This document shows, piece after piece, positions 37,305 through 46,785 of a stretch of 64,000 bases of DNA; position 1 is the first letter of the stretch; the number at the start of each line of letters is the position of its first letter. The position numbers were made by a program, and so were the translations under genes. The notes beneath the pieces were generated by a model, which did not search any database, was not told the DNA's origin, and saw only the letters and a program-made list of their open reading frames with translations. Location of the stretch: assembly GCF_014596945.1 (NCBI RefSeq), contig NZ_JACVXB010000009.1, positions 59,654 through 123,653 of the forward strand, read 5' to 3'. This stretch comes from Aestuariibaculum sediminum (GTDB taxonomy: Bacteria > Bacteroidota > Bacteroidia > Flavobacteriales > Flavobacteriaceae).

Positions 37305-37403
37305 ATGAAAAAAGAAAACGAGCAACTAGACAAATACTTTATAATAGGCTTGTCAGCCCTTGTAATCATTGTAATCGCAATAAATATTTTAGTTTTATTT
37401 TAG
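37305..37403 (+). CDS. 32-residue single-pass membrane microprotein
   Basis: Starts MKKENEQLDKYF with a charged cytoplasmic head of about 10 residues, followed by one hydrophobic helix (about 12-32) rich in Ile, Val and Leu. The frame is ATG to TAG, preceded by the fifth operator-promoter module (leader of about 40 nt) and followed at once by a strong terminator. It therefore has a complete transcription unit of its own. I do not recognise a family. Being in the same regulon as the candidate sRNAs suggests an envelope-stress or membrane-signalling effector, but this is inference. Confidence 0.7.
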   Translation: MKKENEQLDKYFIIGLSALVIIVIAINILVLF

Positions 37404-37414
37404 TTAGTTTCAAA

Positions 37415-37449
37415 AAAAAAGTACCAACACATCTATTGGTACTTTTTTT
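37415..37449 (+). terminator. Terminator after the microprotein gene
   Basis: GTACCAA (37421-37427), extended by an A-run, pairs with TTGGTAC (37436-37442) and seven T, with an 8-nt loop. It also faces the converging odhB-like gene. Confidence 0.9.
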
Positions 37450-37468
37450 ATTGACTTTACTGAAGTTA

Positions 37469-38680
37469 TTATAGTTCTAATGCTTTCTTAACATCGTTGT
37501 CCATTAACAACTCCACTGGGTTCTCTATAGCCTCTTTAATAGCAACTAAAAACCCTACACTTTCTTTCCCATCGATAATTCGATGATCATATGACAATGC
37601 TACATACATCATTGGGTGAATTTCAACATTACCATTAACTGCTATAGGACGCTCGATAATATTGTGCATTCCTAAAATTCCACTTTGAGGAGGGTTAATG
37701 ATTGGTGTAGACAACATACTTCCAAAAACACCTCCATTAGTAATGGTAAATGTTCCTCCGGTCATTTCATCAACAGTAATTTGACCATCACGCGCACGTA
37801 ACGCCAAACGCTTCACTTCAGATTCCACACCTCTAAAACTTAAATTCTCCGCATTACGAATAACAGGAACCATTAAGCCTTTAGGCCCAGAAACCGCAAT
37901 ACTAATATCACAGAAATCATAAGATACCATTTCCTTTTCGTCGATCATAGAATTTACTGCCGGATACATTTTTAATGCTCTCACTACAGCTAAAGTAAAG
38001 AAACTCATAAACCCTAAGCCAACACCATGTTTCGTTTTAAAAGCTTCCTTATATTCGTTTCTCAAATCGAAAATTGGCGTCATGTTAACTTCATTAAACG
38101 TTGTTAACATGGCTGTTGTGTTTTTGGCTTCAACTAAACGCTCTGCTACTTTACGACGTAACATAGACATTTTAGTTCTTGAAGTACCACGACTGCCTCC
38201 AGCCGGTGTTCCCATTGAAGGCACAGCCTTAACAGCATCTTCTTTTGTAACACGACCATCTTTTCCGGTTCCAGAAACAGATGCCGCTTCAATACCTTTT
38301 TCAGCTAATATCTTTTTCGCTGCCGGACTCGCCGTACCCGTAGCATAAGTTTTAGTTTCCGACGCAGCAGGAGCAGGAGTTTCTGCTTTGGGAGCTTCTG
38401 CTTTTTCCTCTGCTTTAGGCGCATCGCTACCCTCAGGTTTCTCGGCGCTCGTATCAATTAAACAAACTACTGCGCCAACAGCTACAGCATCGCCTTCTTC
38501 AGCTTTTAATGTAATTATTCCACTAACCTCAGCAGGTAATTCCAGGGTAGCTTTGTCACTATCAACCTCTGCAATGGCTTGGTCTTTTTCTACATAATCA
38601 CCGTCTTCAACCAGCCATGTTGCTATTTCCACTTCTGTGATGGATTCTCCTGGCGAAGGCACTTTCATTTCTAAAATCAT
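37469..38680 (-). CDS. sucB: Dihydrolipoyllysine succinyltransferase (2-oxoglutarate dehydrogenase E2)
   Basis: 403 residues. The N-terminal lipoyl domain has K43 in VDSDKATLE. An Ala/Pro/Glu-rich linker (about 82-110) follows, then a peripheral-subunit-binding domain (about 113-150, [20 protein letters not shown]). The catalytic domain has [13 protein letters not shown] near the C-terminus. It transfers succinyl from lipoate to CoA in the TCA cycle. It lies 41 bp downstream of the E1 gene; E3 is not in the window. Confidence 0.96.
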   Translation of the reverse strand: MILEMKVPSPGESITEVEIATWLVEDGDYVEKDQAIAEVDSDKATLELPAEVSGIITLKAEEGDAVAVGAVVCLIDTSAEKPEGSDAPKAEEKAEAPKAETPAPAASETKTYATGTASPAAKKILAEKGIEAASVSGTGKDGRVTKEDAVKAVPSMGTPAGGSRGTSRTKMSMLRRKVAERLVEAKNTTAMLTTFNEVNMTPIFDLRNEYKEAFKTKHGVGLGFMSFFTLAVVRALKMYPAVNSMIDEKEMVSYDFCDISIAVSGPKGLMVPVIRNAENLSFRGVESEVKRLALRARDGQITVDEMTGGTFTITNGGVFGSMLSTPIINPPQSGILGMHNIIERPIAVNGNVEIHPMMYVALSYDHRIIDGKESVGFLVAIKEAIENPVELLMDNDVKKALEL

Positions 38681-38721
38681 TATTTTATAATTTTAATTGA
38701 ATTTTTTAATTTTTAATATCA

Positions 38722-41463
38722 CTAATTGTTATCGAAAACAGCATCAATAACGCGTTTTTGTCTACGTTTATCTCGTGTACTTGAACCAGGTGCAGGCACC
38801 GAGTTGTATGGTCTTGCATAACATTCTAATTTAACCAATTCCATACGCTGTGCCATGTGCATCCAAGCGCCCATATTTTTAGGTTCTTCTTGTGCCCAAG
38901 CATATTCTTTAACGTTTGGATAACGGTTAATAACCTCCTGAATCCTGTCTAAATGTAACGGGAATAATTGCTCGAAACGCACAAGGGCAACATCATCTCT
39001 TTGAAGTTCTTCTCGTTCCGCTAATAAATCGTAATAGAATTTACCGGTACAGAACACCAGCTTTTTAACATTCTCTGGTGCTACAGTATCATCTATAACT
39101 TCTTGAAATGCTCCAGTAGCCAATTCATTGATACTCGACACGGCTTTTGGATGACGCAATAAACTTTTTGGAGTAAATACAATTAATGGCTTTCTAAAAT
39201 TACGTTTCATTTGGCGACGTAATAAGTGGAAGAAATTGGCTGGCGTTGTACAATCTGCAACTACCATATTGTCTTCACCACATAACTGTAAGTAGCGTTC
39301 TATTCTAGCTGAAGAGTGTTCAGACCCTTGACCTTCATATCCGTGAGGCAATAAAACTACAATACCATTTTGTGCTTTCCATTTATCTTCAGCAGCCGAT
39401 AAATACTGGTCGAAAATAATTTGTGCTCCATTACTAAAATCACCAAACTGAGCTTCCCAAATAGTTAACGTGTTTGGGTTTGCCATAGCGTAGCCATAGT
39501 CGAAACCTAGCACACCATATTCTGATAAAAAGGAGTTGTAAATGTACATCTCTCCTTTATTTTCAGGGTTAGTATTTAATAAATTTATACGATCTTCTGA
39601 AATTTCATCACGTAAAATAGCATGTCTGTGACTAAAGGTTCCACGCTCCACATCCTGACCTGAAATACGCACATTAAAACCTTCTTCCAGTAAACTTCCG
39701 TAAGCTAAGGTTTCGGCCATTCCCCAATCCAAAGTATCTGTTTCAAATACCATCTTGGCCCGACCTTCTAAAATACGCTCTGCTTTACGAACAAACTTCA
39801 CACCATCAGGAACTGTTGAAACTATTTTAGAAATGCCTTCCAATTTATCTTTGGTATAGCTTGTGTCAACAGGCTTAAGCATCCCTTCCAGTTCAGATCG
39901 CTCAAAACCTTGCCAGCGTTCCTGCATAAACTCTCTTACCTTTGATGATTCGGCTTCTCGCGCTTTAGCATATTCGGATTCCAGAGTATCCTTAAACTCG
40001 TTAACAATCGCTTTCTTATAACCTTCATCAATAGTATTTTCGGCAATTAATTTACTTGAATATATATCGAACGGATTTTTATGTTTAGCGATAGCTTTAT
40101 ACAGCTTAGGTTGTGTAAAACGGGGCTCATCACCTTCGTTATGTCCGTATTTACGATATCCTAATAAATCGATATAAACATCTTTTTTGTATCGCATTCT
40201 GTAATCCAATGCCAACTCAACGGCATGTACAACCGCTTCGGCGTCATCGGCATTTACGTGCAATACCGGCGATAAAGTTACCTTTGCCACGTCGGTACAG
40301 TAAGTACTTGATCGGGCATCTAAATAGTTAGTTGTAAATCCAATTTGGTTATTTACCACGATATGCACCGTACCTCCGGTTTTATATCCTGCTAATTGGC
40401 TCATTTGTGCTACTTCATAGGCAATACCTTGTCCAGCAATAGCAGCATCACCATGCACAACTATTGGAATGATTTTAGAATCATCGCCATTGTAATCATC
40501 ATCGATCTTAGCTCTTGTAATACCTTCGGCCACAGAAGCTACAGTTTCCAGATGCGATGGGTTTGGCACAAGATTCATTTTAATATTCTTGCCATTTTGG
40601 TACGTTTTATCTAATGTTAAACCTAGGTGGTACTTAACATCACCATCGATATTTTCATCTTCGAAATCCTTACCATCAAACTCACTAAAGAGCTCATGCA
40701 TTGGTTTTCTGAAAATATTAACCAATGTACTTAAGCGACCACGGTGCGCCATACCAAGCACACATTCTTTTACACCATATTTTTCTACAGCATAAAACAA
40801 CACATTACTAATGGCTGGAATTAACGACTCGCCTCCTTCTAAAGAAAATCGCTTTTGCCCAACATATTTAGTTTGCAAAAAGTTTTCGAAAGTAACAGCC
40901 TGATTTAATTTAGAAAGAATGTATTTTTTCTTATCTGCATCAAAATTAGGTTGATTATCGTTTAAATTCAATTTACTCTGCCACCACGAAATAACTTCAG
41001 GGTTACGCAGGTACATATACTCGACACCAACTGAACTACAATAAATTCTGTCTAAATGCCCCAATATTTCACGTAGAGGTTTAGCACCAATACCTAAAAC
41101 ATCGCCTGCATTAAATACAGTATCTAAATCGTTTTCGGATAAACCGAAATTTTCTAAATCTAAAGTAGGTGTGTAAGTTCTTCTGTCACGCACCGGATTT
41201 GTTTTAGTAAACAAATGCCCTCGCATTCTGTATCCGTCAATTAGCTTAAGAACCTGAAATTCTTTTTGAAGGTACTCAGGCATTTGCGCCGAAACACCTT
41301 CTACAATTTCTCCGTTTACCCCATAGTTTTCACTTCCAAAATCGTAACCTTGAAAAAAGGCCCTCCAACTCGGTTCTACGGCATCAGGATTTTGTAAATA
41401 TTGATCGTATAAATCGGCAAAATAAGCTGTATGCGCTGCGTTTAAAAAGGAATATTTATCCAT
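38722..41463 (-). CDS. sucA: 2-oxoglutarate dehydrogenase E1 component
   Basis: 913 residues. The N-terminus has the E1 signature FLNAAHTAYFADLYDQYLQNP. The thiamine diphosphate site is in the HGDAAIAGQG to VNNQIGFTT region, with GMAHRGRLSTL. The C-terminal pyrimidine-binding domain has SHRHAILRDE and LPHGYEGQGSEHSSARIERYLQL. It decarboxylates 2-oxoglutarate and loads succinyl onto the E2 lipoyl group. Promoter boxes TATTTTTG and TAAATTTG lie upstream on the same strand. Confidence 0.97.
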   Translation of the reverse strand: MDKYSFLNAAHTAYFADLYDQYLQNPDAVEPSWRAFFQGYDFGSENYGVNGEIVEGVSAQMPEYLQKEFQVLKLIDGYRMRGHLFTKTNPVRDRRTYTPTLDLENFGLSENDLDTVFNAGDVLGIGAKPLREILGHLDRIYCSSVGVEYMYLRNPEVISWWQSKLNLNDNQPNFDADKKKYILSKLNQAVTFENFLQTKYVGQKRFSLEGGESLIPAISNVLFYAVEKYGVKECVLGMAHRGRLSTLVNIFRKPMHELFSEFDGKDFEDENIDGDVKYHLGLTLDKTYQNGKNIKMNLVPNPSHLETVASVAEGITRAKIDDDYNGDDSKIIPIVVHGDAAIAGQGIAYEVAQMSQLAGYKTGGTVHIVVNNQIGFTTNYLDARSSTYCTDVAKVTLSPVLHVNADDAEAVVHAVELALDYRMRYKKDVYIDLLGYRKYGHNEGDEPRFTQPKLYKAIAKHKNPFDIYSSKLIAENTIDEGYKKAIVNEFKDTLESEYAKAREAESSKVREFMQERWQGFERSELEGMLKPVDTSYTKDKLEGISKIVSTVPDGVKFVRKAERILEGRAKMVFETDTLDWGMAETLAYGSLLEEGFNVRISGQDVERGTFSHRHAILRDEISEDRINLLNTNPENKGEMYIYNSFLSEYGVLGFDYGYAMANPNTLTIWEAQFGDFSNGAQIIFDQYLSAAEDKWKAQNGIVVLLPHGYEGQGSEHSSARIERYLQLCGEDNMVVADCTTPANFFHLLRRQMKRNFRKPLIVFTPKSLLRHPKAVSSINELATGAFQEVIDDTVAPENVKKLVFCTGKFYYDLLAEREELQRDDVALVRFEQLFPLHLDRIQEVINRYPNVKEYAWAQEEPKNMGAWMHMAQRMELVKLECYARPYNSVPAPGSSTRDKRRQKRVIDAVFDNN

Positions 41464-41491
41464 TATAATATTTAAATCACTATCTATTAGT

Positions 41492-41511
41492 CAAATTTAC
41501 CGGCAAAAATA
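41492..41511 (-). promoter_or_regulatory. sucA-sucB promoter boxes
   Basis: Two minus-strand matches to TAnnTTTG: TATTTTTG (41511-41504) and TAAATTTG (41499-41492). Either could be the -7 box of the operon; no clear -33 element was found. Confidence 0.45.
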
Positions 41512-41626
41512 CAACTTTTGCGAAAATTAGATGTTTATTTTACTATATTTATCAGTATCACTATAACGTTATCATTAAATATTAAGTTTTAACGTTAATT
41601 TGTTAAAATATTCTAAGAAACTAAGT

Positions 41627-42148
41627 ATGATTAATTTCAGAAACAAAAAATCTTTACTGCTTTTATTAACAATTATTTGGAGTTTTAACACTTTATCGGC
41701 ACAGGACATTGAAAACGACTTCTGGAAACATGTTCGCTTTGGAGGCGGGATTGGTTTAAGTTTTGGAAATGGCTTTTTTAGTGGCACATTAGCGCCCAGC
41801 GCACTCTATCAGGTTAACAATAATCTGGCTTTGGGTGTTGGCTTAAATGGCACCTATAACCGAAGCCGGGACTTTTATAAATCGACCATTTTTGGCGGGA
41901 GCCTTATTGGCTTATACAATCCTATTAATGCGCTTCAAATTTCAGCTGAGTTCGAAGAACTTCATGTAACTAGAAAATTTGACAATAATAATTTCCGATC
42001 TGAAAATTATTGGTATCCCGCTCTATTTTTAGGTGCAGGATTTAGAAACCGAAATGTAACATTTGGTGTTCGTTACGATGTTTTATACGATAGAAATAAG
42101 AGCATTTACGCCGATGCCTGGGCTCCCTTTGTGCGGGTGTATTTTTAA
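41627..42148 (+). CDS. Small outer-membrane beta-barrel protein
   Basis: 173 residues from the ATG at 41627 (MINFRNKKSLLLLLTIIWSF); a TTG nine codons upstream is less likely. A signal peptide ends near LSAQD. The remainder has glycine and aromatic-rich alternating strands and ends in the aromatic PFVRVYF, typical of Bacteroidota barrel proteins. Homologues next to sucA tend to be labelled alpha-ketoglutarate decarboxylase in databases, but nothing in the sequence supports an enzyme. It is divergent from sucA. Confidence 0.7.
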   Translation: MINFRNKKSLLLLLTIIWSFNTLSAQDIENDFWKHVRFGGGIGLSFGNGFFSGTLAPSALYQVNNNLALGVGLNGTYNRSRDFYKSTIFGGSLIGLYNPINALQISAEFEELHVTRKFDNNNFRSENYWYPALFLGAGFRNRNVTFGVRYDVLYDRNKSIYADAWAPFVRVYF

Positions 42149-42159
42149 CAATATTTAAA

Positions 42160-42510
42160 CTATCTATATTTATATCTAAACCAAACTTTTTGCCATTCTC
42201 GTTTTAAAATTAAAAACGACACCGCTTCAGATAATTGTAATACATCCGTTCCATCTAGTGCCTTTACCTGTTGCTCTGAAACATCTACGATGTAAAGCAA
42301 GTTTAAATAATCGATAAATTTTTCCTGAATAAGTTTATAAACCGTTTCATGTAAGATTAATTTGAGGCTGGAAGGCAATATATCTTCATCAAAATCTAAA
42401 TCGATATTTGCCAACAAAAAATCTTTGTTCAACTGATTCACCAGATTATGATATAATTCCAATTGGTTAGCTTCAGCTATCAGGTCGTCGAAGTTAGAAG
42501 GCAGCTGCAT
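42160..42510 (-). CDS. Conserved hypothetical protein
   Basis: 116 residues, acidic and mostly helical, with no signal peptide or membrane segment. I do not recognise a domain. Its ATG overlaps the stop of the upstream polyprenyl synthetase gene by one base, so the two are translationally coupled. It converges with the barrel protein gene 12 bp away. Confidence 0.7.
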   Translation of the reverse strand: MQLPSNFDDLIAEANQLELYHNLVNQLNKDFLLANIDLDFDEDILPSSLKLILHETVYKLIQEKFIDYLNLLYIVDVSEQQVKALDGTDVLQLSEAVSFLILKREWQKVWFRYKYR

Positions 42511-43484
42511 TATACGTTTCTATGCATTAAACTTAACCCAAAAGCTTTTAATATTTCCTTTTTACTAGCAGGGATATTTAAAGTTTCTAAAACACCAAAT
42601 GCTTTGTTTGTATAATTTTCAATTTCTTTTCTAGTAGCATCGGCCGCTCCACTGGATTTAAAAATTTGCTTGGCAGTTTCTATTTTATCGGTTGGATCGG
42701 GTGGTGTTAAACTAAACAAATGCTGAAGCTCCAATGTATTATCTTCTGAAGCAAATTCAACTGCTTTTATGTATAAATAGGTCTTTTTATTTTCAATGAT
42801 ATCGCCACCTACTTGCTTACCAAAACTTTTGGGATCACCAAAAGCATCTAGATAATCATCTTGTAACTGAAACGCAATTCCTAAATTTTTACCAAATTCA
42901 TAAATACCATTCTGATCGGCTTCGGAAGCCTTTGCCACTATAGCTCCCATTTTCATAGCAGCACCAACAAGTACAGCAGTTTTATATTCAATCATTTTTA
43001 AATATTCCTGAATAGTCACATCGTCTCGAATTTCGAAATCGACGTCATACTGCTGCCCTTCGCATACTTCTAATGCTGTTTTACTAAACAATTTAGCCAA
43101 CGCCTGAAATACTGACGGTTCGTAATTTTCAAACAACTGATACGCCATAATTAACATAGCGTCGCCAGACAAAATACCGGTATTAATATCCCATTTTTCA
43201 TGCACAGTTTCCTGACCTCGCCTAAGTGGGGCATCATCCATGATATCATCGTGAATTAATGAGAAATTATGAAACACCTCAATACTCAAGGCCGCGTCTA
43301 ATGCATTCGTATAGTCGGAATTAAACGCTTCGGCTGTCATTAAAGTAAGTACAGGTCGCAATCGTTTACCGCCTAATTGTAGAATATAATTAATAGGATT
43401 ATACAAAGAAACAGGTTCGCGCTGCGTCGCAAATCCTTCCAAATACTTTGTTACCGCGTCTTGGTAAAATTTAATGTTTTGCAT
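42510..43484 (-). CDS. Polyprenyl (geranylgeranyl/farnesyl-type) diphosphate synthase
   Basis: 324 residues from the ATG at 43484 (MQNIKFYQDAV); a TTG at 43502 is the only longer option. First aspartate-rich motif LIHDDIMDDAPLRRG, second motif FQLQDDYLDAFGD, and GGKRLRPVL near residue 47. It condenses isopentenyl diphosphate with allylic diphosphates for quinone, carotenoid or undecaprenyl precursors; chain length cannot be read reliably. The last codons overlap the small hypothetical gene. Confidence 0.92.
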   Translation of the reverse strand: MQNIKFYQDAVTKYLEGFATQREPVSLYNPINYILQLGGKRLRPVLTLMTAEAFNSDYTNALDAALSIEVFHNFSLIHDDIMDDAPLRRGQETVHEKWDINTGILSGDAMLIMAYQLFENYEPSVFQALAKLFSKTALEVCEGQQYDVDFEIRDDVTIQEYLKMIEYKTAVLVGAAMKMGAIVAKASEADQNGIYEFGKNLGIAFQLQDDYLDAFGDPKSFGKQVGGDIIENKKTYLYIKAVEFASEDNTLELQHLFSLTPPDPTDKIETAKQIFKSSGAADATRKEIENYTNKAFGVLETLNIPASKKEILKAFGLSLMHRNV

Positions 43485-43568
43485 GCAACAAAAATAAAGC
43501 AATTGACTTAACTAATGCAACCAATTTAAACCCAATATTAAAAAACTGTTAATACTTAGGAAACTTTT

Positions 43569-43599
43569 TTTGTTTTTAAAGTTTCTTGCCTTAGATTTG
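43569..43599 (+). promoter_or_regulatory. Promoter of the efflux operon
   Basis: TTTG (43569-43572), 19 nt, TAGATTTG (43592-43599): a full consensus match. The ATG of the tetR-like gene is only 9 nt after the -7 box, so the leader must be nearly absent. Confidence 0.75.
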
Positions 43600-43608
43600 C
43601 ATCCTATT

Positions 43609-44214
43609 ATGAAAGAGGATATTTTAAAAACAGCAGCAGATTTATTCTTAAACTATGGGTTTAAGAGTGTGACGATGGATGATATTGCCAACACTTTAGG
43701 CATGTCGAAAAAGACAGTATATCAGTATTTTAAAAATAAAAATGTATTAGTTGAAGAAACCACACTATTTATGTACCACATTATTCAATCGGGAATTGAT
43801 GACATTATAAAAGAAAACATGTCTCCCATTGAAGAGTTGTATGAAATAAAGCGTTTTGTTATGAAGCATCTTAAAGATGAGAAGTCGTCTCCTCAATTTC
43901 AGCTTCAAAAATACTACCCTAAAATTTACGAAGATTTAAAAGAAAAACAGTCTTGCGTTATGGGCGACTGCGTTATTAGCAATTTAGATCGCGGCATGCA
44001 ACTGGGCTTATACCGAGATAATCTTAACAAAGAATTTATTTCTAAAATATATTTTAATTCCATGATGTCTTTAAAAGATAAAACTCTTTTTCCTTTAAAT
44101 CATTTGTCCATGCAGTCCTTAATGAACAATTATTTAGAATATCATTTAAGAGGCATTTGCACCCCTAAAGGACTTCAACACTTAACAGAATACCTAAACA
44201 CTAATCAACAATAA
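43609..44214 (+). CDS. TetR/AcrR family transcriptional regulator
   Basis: 201 residues from the ATG at 43609 (MKEDILKTAADLFLNYGF); the upstream in-frame start would lie within the promoter. The helix-turn-helix has VTMDDIANTLGMSKKTVYQYFKNK (about 24-47). The C-terminal ligand domain is divergent. It lies 2 bp before a tripartite efflux operon and most likely represses it, with release by a pump substrate. Confidence 0.9.
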   Translation: MKEDILKTAADLFLNYGFKSVTMDDIANTLGMSKKTVYQYFKNKNVLVEETTLFMYHIIQSGIDDIIKENMSPIEELYEIKRFVMKHLKDEKSSPQFQLQKYYPKIYEDLKEKQSCVMGDCVISNLDRGMQLGLYRDNLNKEFISKIYFNSMMSLKDKTLFPLNHLSMQSLMNNYLEYHLRGICTPKGLQHLTEYLNTNQQ

Positions 44215-44216
44215 TA

Positions 44217-45563
44217 ATGAAACAAAATCTTATACTGGTTTTTGGTTTATTGCTTTCAACCGCTTTGTATTCGCAAGAGCAATCGTATACTTTTAATTTA
44301 CAGGAAGCTATCGATTTTGCAATTGAAAACAATAGAACATCTATAAATGCTGCTAAAGATATTGAGGCTGCTGAAAAGCAAAAATGGGAAACCACAGCAA
44401 CGGGTTTACCCCAACTCAATGCTACGGTAGATTATCAAAATTTCTTAAAACAACAAGTGTCTTTAATTCCTGCCGAAGCTTTTGGCGGCACTCCGGGAGA
44501 ATTTGAAGAAGTTATTTTCGGTACCAAACAAAACATGGTTGCTCAGGCCACAATAACTCAAAAAATATTCGACGGTTCTTATATTGTTGGTTTACAATCG
44601 GCAAAAGTATATCTTGATATATCGAAAAACGCTAAAGAAAAAACCGATTTAGAAATTAGAAAAAGTGTTATAAATGCTTATGGCAATGTCCTTCTTGCTG
44701 AGGAAAGTTTAGCCTTGCTAAATAAAGACCGTAAAATACTGGAGGACAATATAAGAGAAACCACCAAAATTTATGAAAACGGATTAGGCGAAGAAGAAAG
44801 CGTTGAGCAACTTCAAATTACGTTATCGAGCCTTAATAGTAATCTTAATAAAACAGAGCGCTTAAAGGTTTTAGCATATCAGATGCTAAATATCACTTTA
44901 GGTTTAAATATAAATACCGAAGTTACCTTAAGTGATCAATTAGAAAGTTTAACTGTTCAAAACATAAACTTAAATCTATTAAGCACTGAAGAAAATATAG
45001 AAAATTCTGTAGATTATAAAATTGCTGAAAATGCTAAGGTCTCTCAAGAGCTTCTTTTAAAATTAGAAAAAAGTAAGGCGCTTCCAACACTAAATGCTTT
45101 TGTTAATGGTGGGTATTCGGCATTTTCAAACAACTTCGATTTTGCCAGTAGTGACCAAAAATGGTTTGGCTCGTCGTTGTTAGGCGTAAGTTTAAACATT
45201 CCTATTTTTAGTTCTTTAGGAAGAACAGCAGCTACTGCAAGAGTAAAAATAGAATTAGAAAAGGCAAAAAACGATTTACTGGAAACCGAGCAGCAGCTTA
45301 AACTACAAGTGGCTCGTGCTAAAAGCGAATATCAATTTGCTATTGAAGACTACGAAAACAAAAAGTTAAATCTAAATCTTGCTGAACGTATTGAACGTAA
45401 AAACCAGACTAAATTTTTTGAAGGTATTGGTTCCAGTTTCGACTTACGTCAGGCACAAACGCAACTTTACAATGCGCAACAAGAGTTTCTGCAAACCATG
45501 CTCGATGTGATAAACACAAAAGCAGAATTAGAAACCATACTTAATACTGTTCAATTCAATTAA
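44217..45563 (+). CDS. TolC family outer-membrane efflux protein
   Basis: 448 residues with a signal peptide (MKQNLILVFGLLLSTALYSQ). Two homologous halves contain long amphipathic helices typical of TolC barrels, e.g. LQEAIDFAIENN and the C-terminal FDLRQAQTQLYNAQQEFLQ. It forms the outer-membrane exit duct of the pump encoded by the next two genes. Confidence 0.92.
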   Translation: MKQNLILVFGLLLSTALYSQEQSYTFNLQEAIDFAIENNRTSINAAKDIEAAEKQKWETTATGLPQLNATVDYQNFLKQQVSLIPAEAFGGTPGEFEEVIFGTKQNMVAQATITQKIFDGSYIVGLQSAKVYLDISKNAKEKTDLEIRKSVINAYGNVLLAEESLALLNKDRKILEDNIRETTKIYENGLGEEESVEQLQITLSSLNSNLNKTERLKVLAYQMLNITLGLNINTEVTLSDQLESLTVQNINLNLLSTEENIENSVDYKIAENAKVSQELLLKLEKSKALPTLNAFVNGGYSAFSNNFDFASSDQKWFGSSLLGVSLNIPIFSSLGRTAATARVKIELEKAKNDLLETEQQLKLQVARAKSEYQFAIEDYENKKLNLNLAERIERKNQTKFFEGIGSSFDLRQAQTQLYNAQQEFLQTMLDVINTKAELETILNTVQFN

Positions 45564-45591
45564 TCAAAAAACGAAAATTTCCCATACCAAA

Positions 45592-46773
45592 ATGAAACAT
45601 ATATATTCATTATTCATCGCAAGCATTCTAATCGTCTCATGTGGAGGCGAAAAGAAAAGAAACTCTGTTGAAAAAGTTTTAGAAAGTAATAATTTAGAAT
45701 CTATTCGCGAAAAGCGCGGCGAACTCGTTAATGAACAAGAGGCTATTAACGATAAGATTAAACTTTTAGATGCTGCAATCTCAAAGTTAGACACTGTAAA
45801 ACACATTCCGTTAATTACAACCTTTGTAGCTAAAGAACAGGTATTTAATCACACTTTAGAAATTCAGGGAAATGTAACCACCAAAAACCTTCTGGTGATC
45901 ACCCCTGAATACAACGGTATATTAACCAATGTATATGTAAAAGAAGGACAACGTGTAAGCAAAGGACAATTGTTAGCTAAAATTGATGACGGTGGTTTAA
46001 GTCAGCAACTAGCTCAACTTAAAATACAAACCGATTTAGCAAAAACCACATACGAACGCCAAAAGCGTTTATGGGAGCAAAATATTGGTAGTGAAATTCA
46101 GTTCTTACAAGCTAAGTCAACTTACGAATCGCAACAAGAAGCTGTAAATCAATTAGAGCAACAAGTCGCTAAAACAAACGTTAGAGCGCCTTTTTCTGGA
46201 ACTATAGACGATGTGATTACCGAACAAGGTAGTGTAGTTGCGGCAGGACAATCGCCTTTAATGCGTATTGTGAATCTCGACGATATGTATATTGAAACCG
46301 ATGTGCCTGAAAACTATATCTCAGATGTAACTAAAGGTAAACATGTTGTTGTAGAATTTCCTGTATTGGGTACTTCGGTAGAAACCAAAGTGCGTCAGGC
46401 AGGAGATTTTATCAATCCCGATAACAGAACATTTAAAGTAGAAGTCGGATTACCAAACAAAGACAAAACCATTAAACCTAATTTAACGGCCAGACTTAAA
46501 ATTAACGATTATTCTAACGAAAAAGCACTTTTAGTACCACAAAGTATTATATCTGAAAATGCCAATGGCGAACAATATATCTATGTTATTTCTAATAAAA
46601 ATAGCGATAATACAGGTGTAGCTAATAGGGTGATCATTAAAACTGGCAAAACCCAAGGTGACAATATTGAAGTATTAGAGGGTATTAAAAACGGTACTGA
46701 GATTGTAAAAGAAGGTGCTCGTAGTGTAAAAGATGGTCAAACTGTTGAAGTAATCAACTATTCTAACGACTAA
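45592..46773 (+). CDS. RND efflux periplasmic adaptor lipoprotein
   Basis: 393 residues. Lipoprotein signal (ILIVSC, Cys17). A coiled-coil (about 30-65) precedes the barrel-sandwich/lipoyl halves with VKEGQRVSKGQLLAKID and KTNVRAPFSGTIDDV. A beta-barrel and membrane-proximal domain follow. It links the inner-membrane RND pump to the TolC-like channel. Confidence 0.93.
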   Translation: MKHIYSLFIASILIVSCGGEKKRNSVEKVLESNNLESIREKRGELVNEQEAINDKIKLLDAAISKLDTVKHIPLITTFVAKEQVFNHTLEIQGNVTTKNLLVITPEYNGILTNVYVKEGQRVSKGQLLAKIDDGGLSQQLAQLKIQTDLAKTTYERQKRLWEQNIGSEIQFLQAKSTYESQQEAVNQLEQQVAKTNVRAPFSGTIDDVITEQGSVVAAGQSPLMRIVNLDDMYIETDVPENYISDVTKGKHVVVEFPVLGTSVETKVRQAGDFINPDNRTFKVEVGLPNKDKTIKPNLTARLKINDYSNEKALLVPQSIISENANGEQYIYVISNKNSDNTGVANRVIIKTGKTQGDNIEVLEGIKNGTEIVKEGARSVKDGQTVEVINYSND

Positions 46774-46785
46774 AAAACCGAACTA

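Noticed and set aside
41627..42148. Alpha-ketoglutarate decarboxylase
   Set aside because: The sequence has a signal peptide and barrel strands but no thiamine diphosphate motif; the name would come only from adjacency to sucA.
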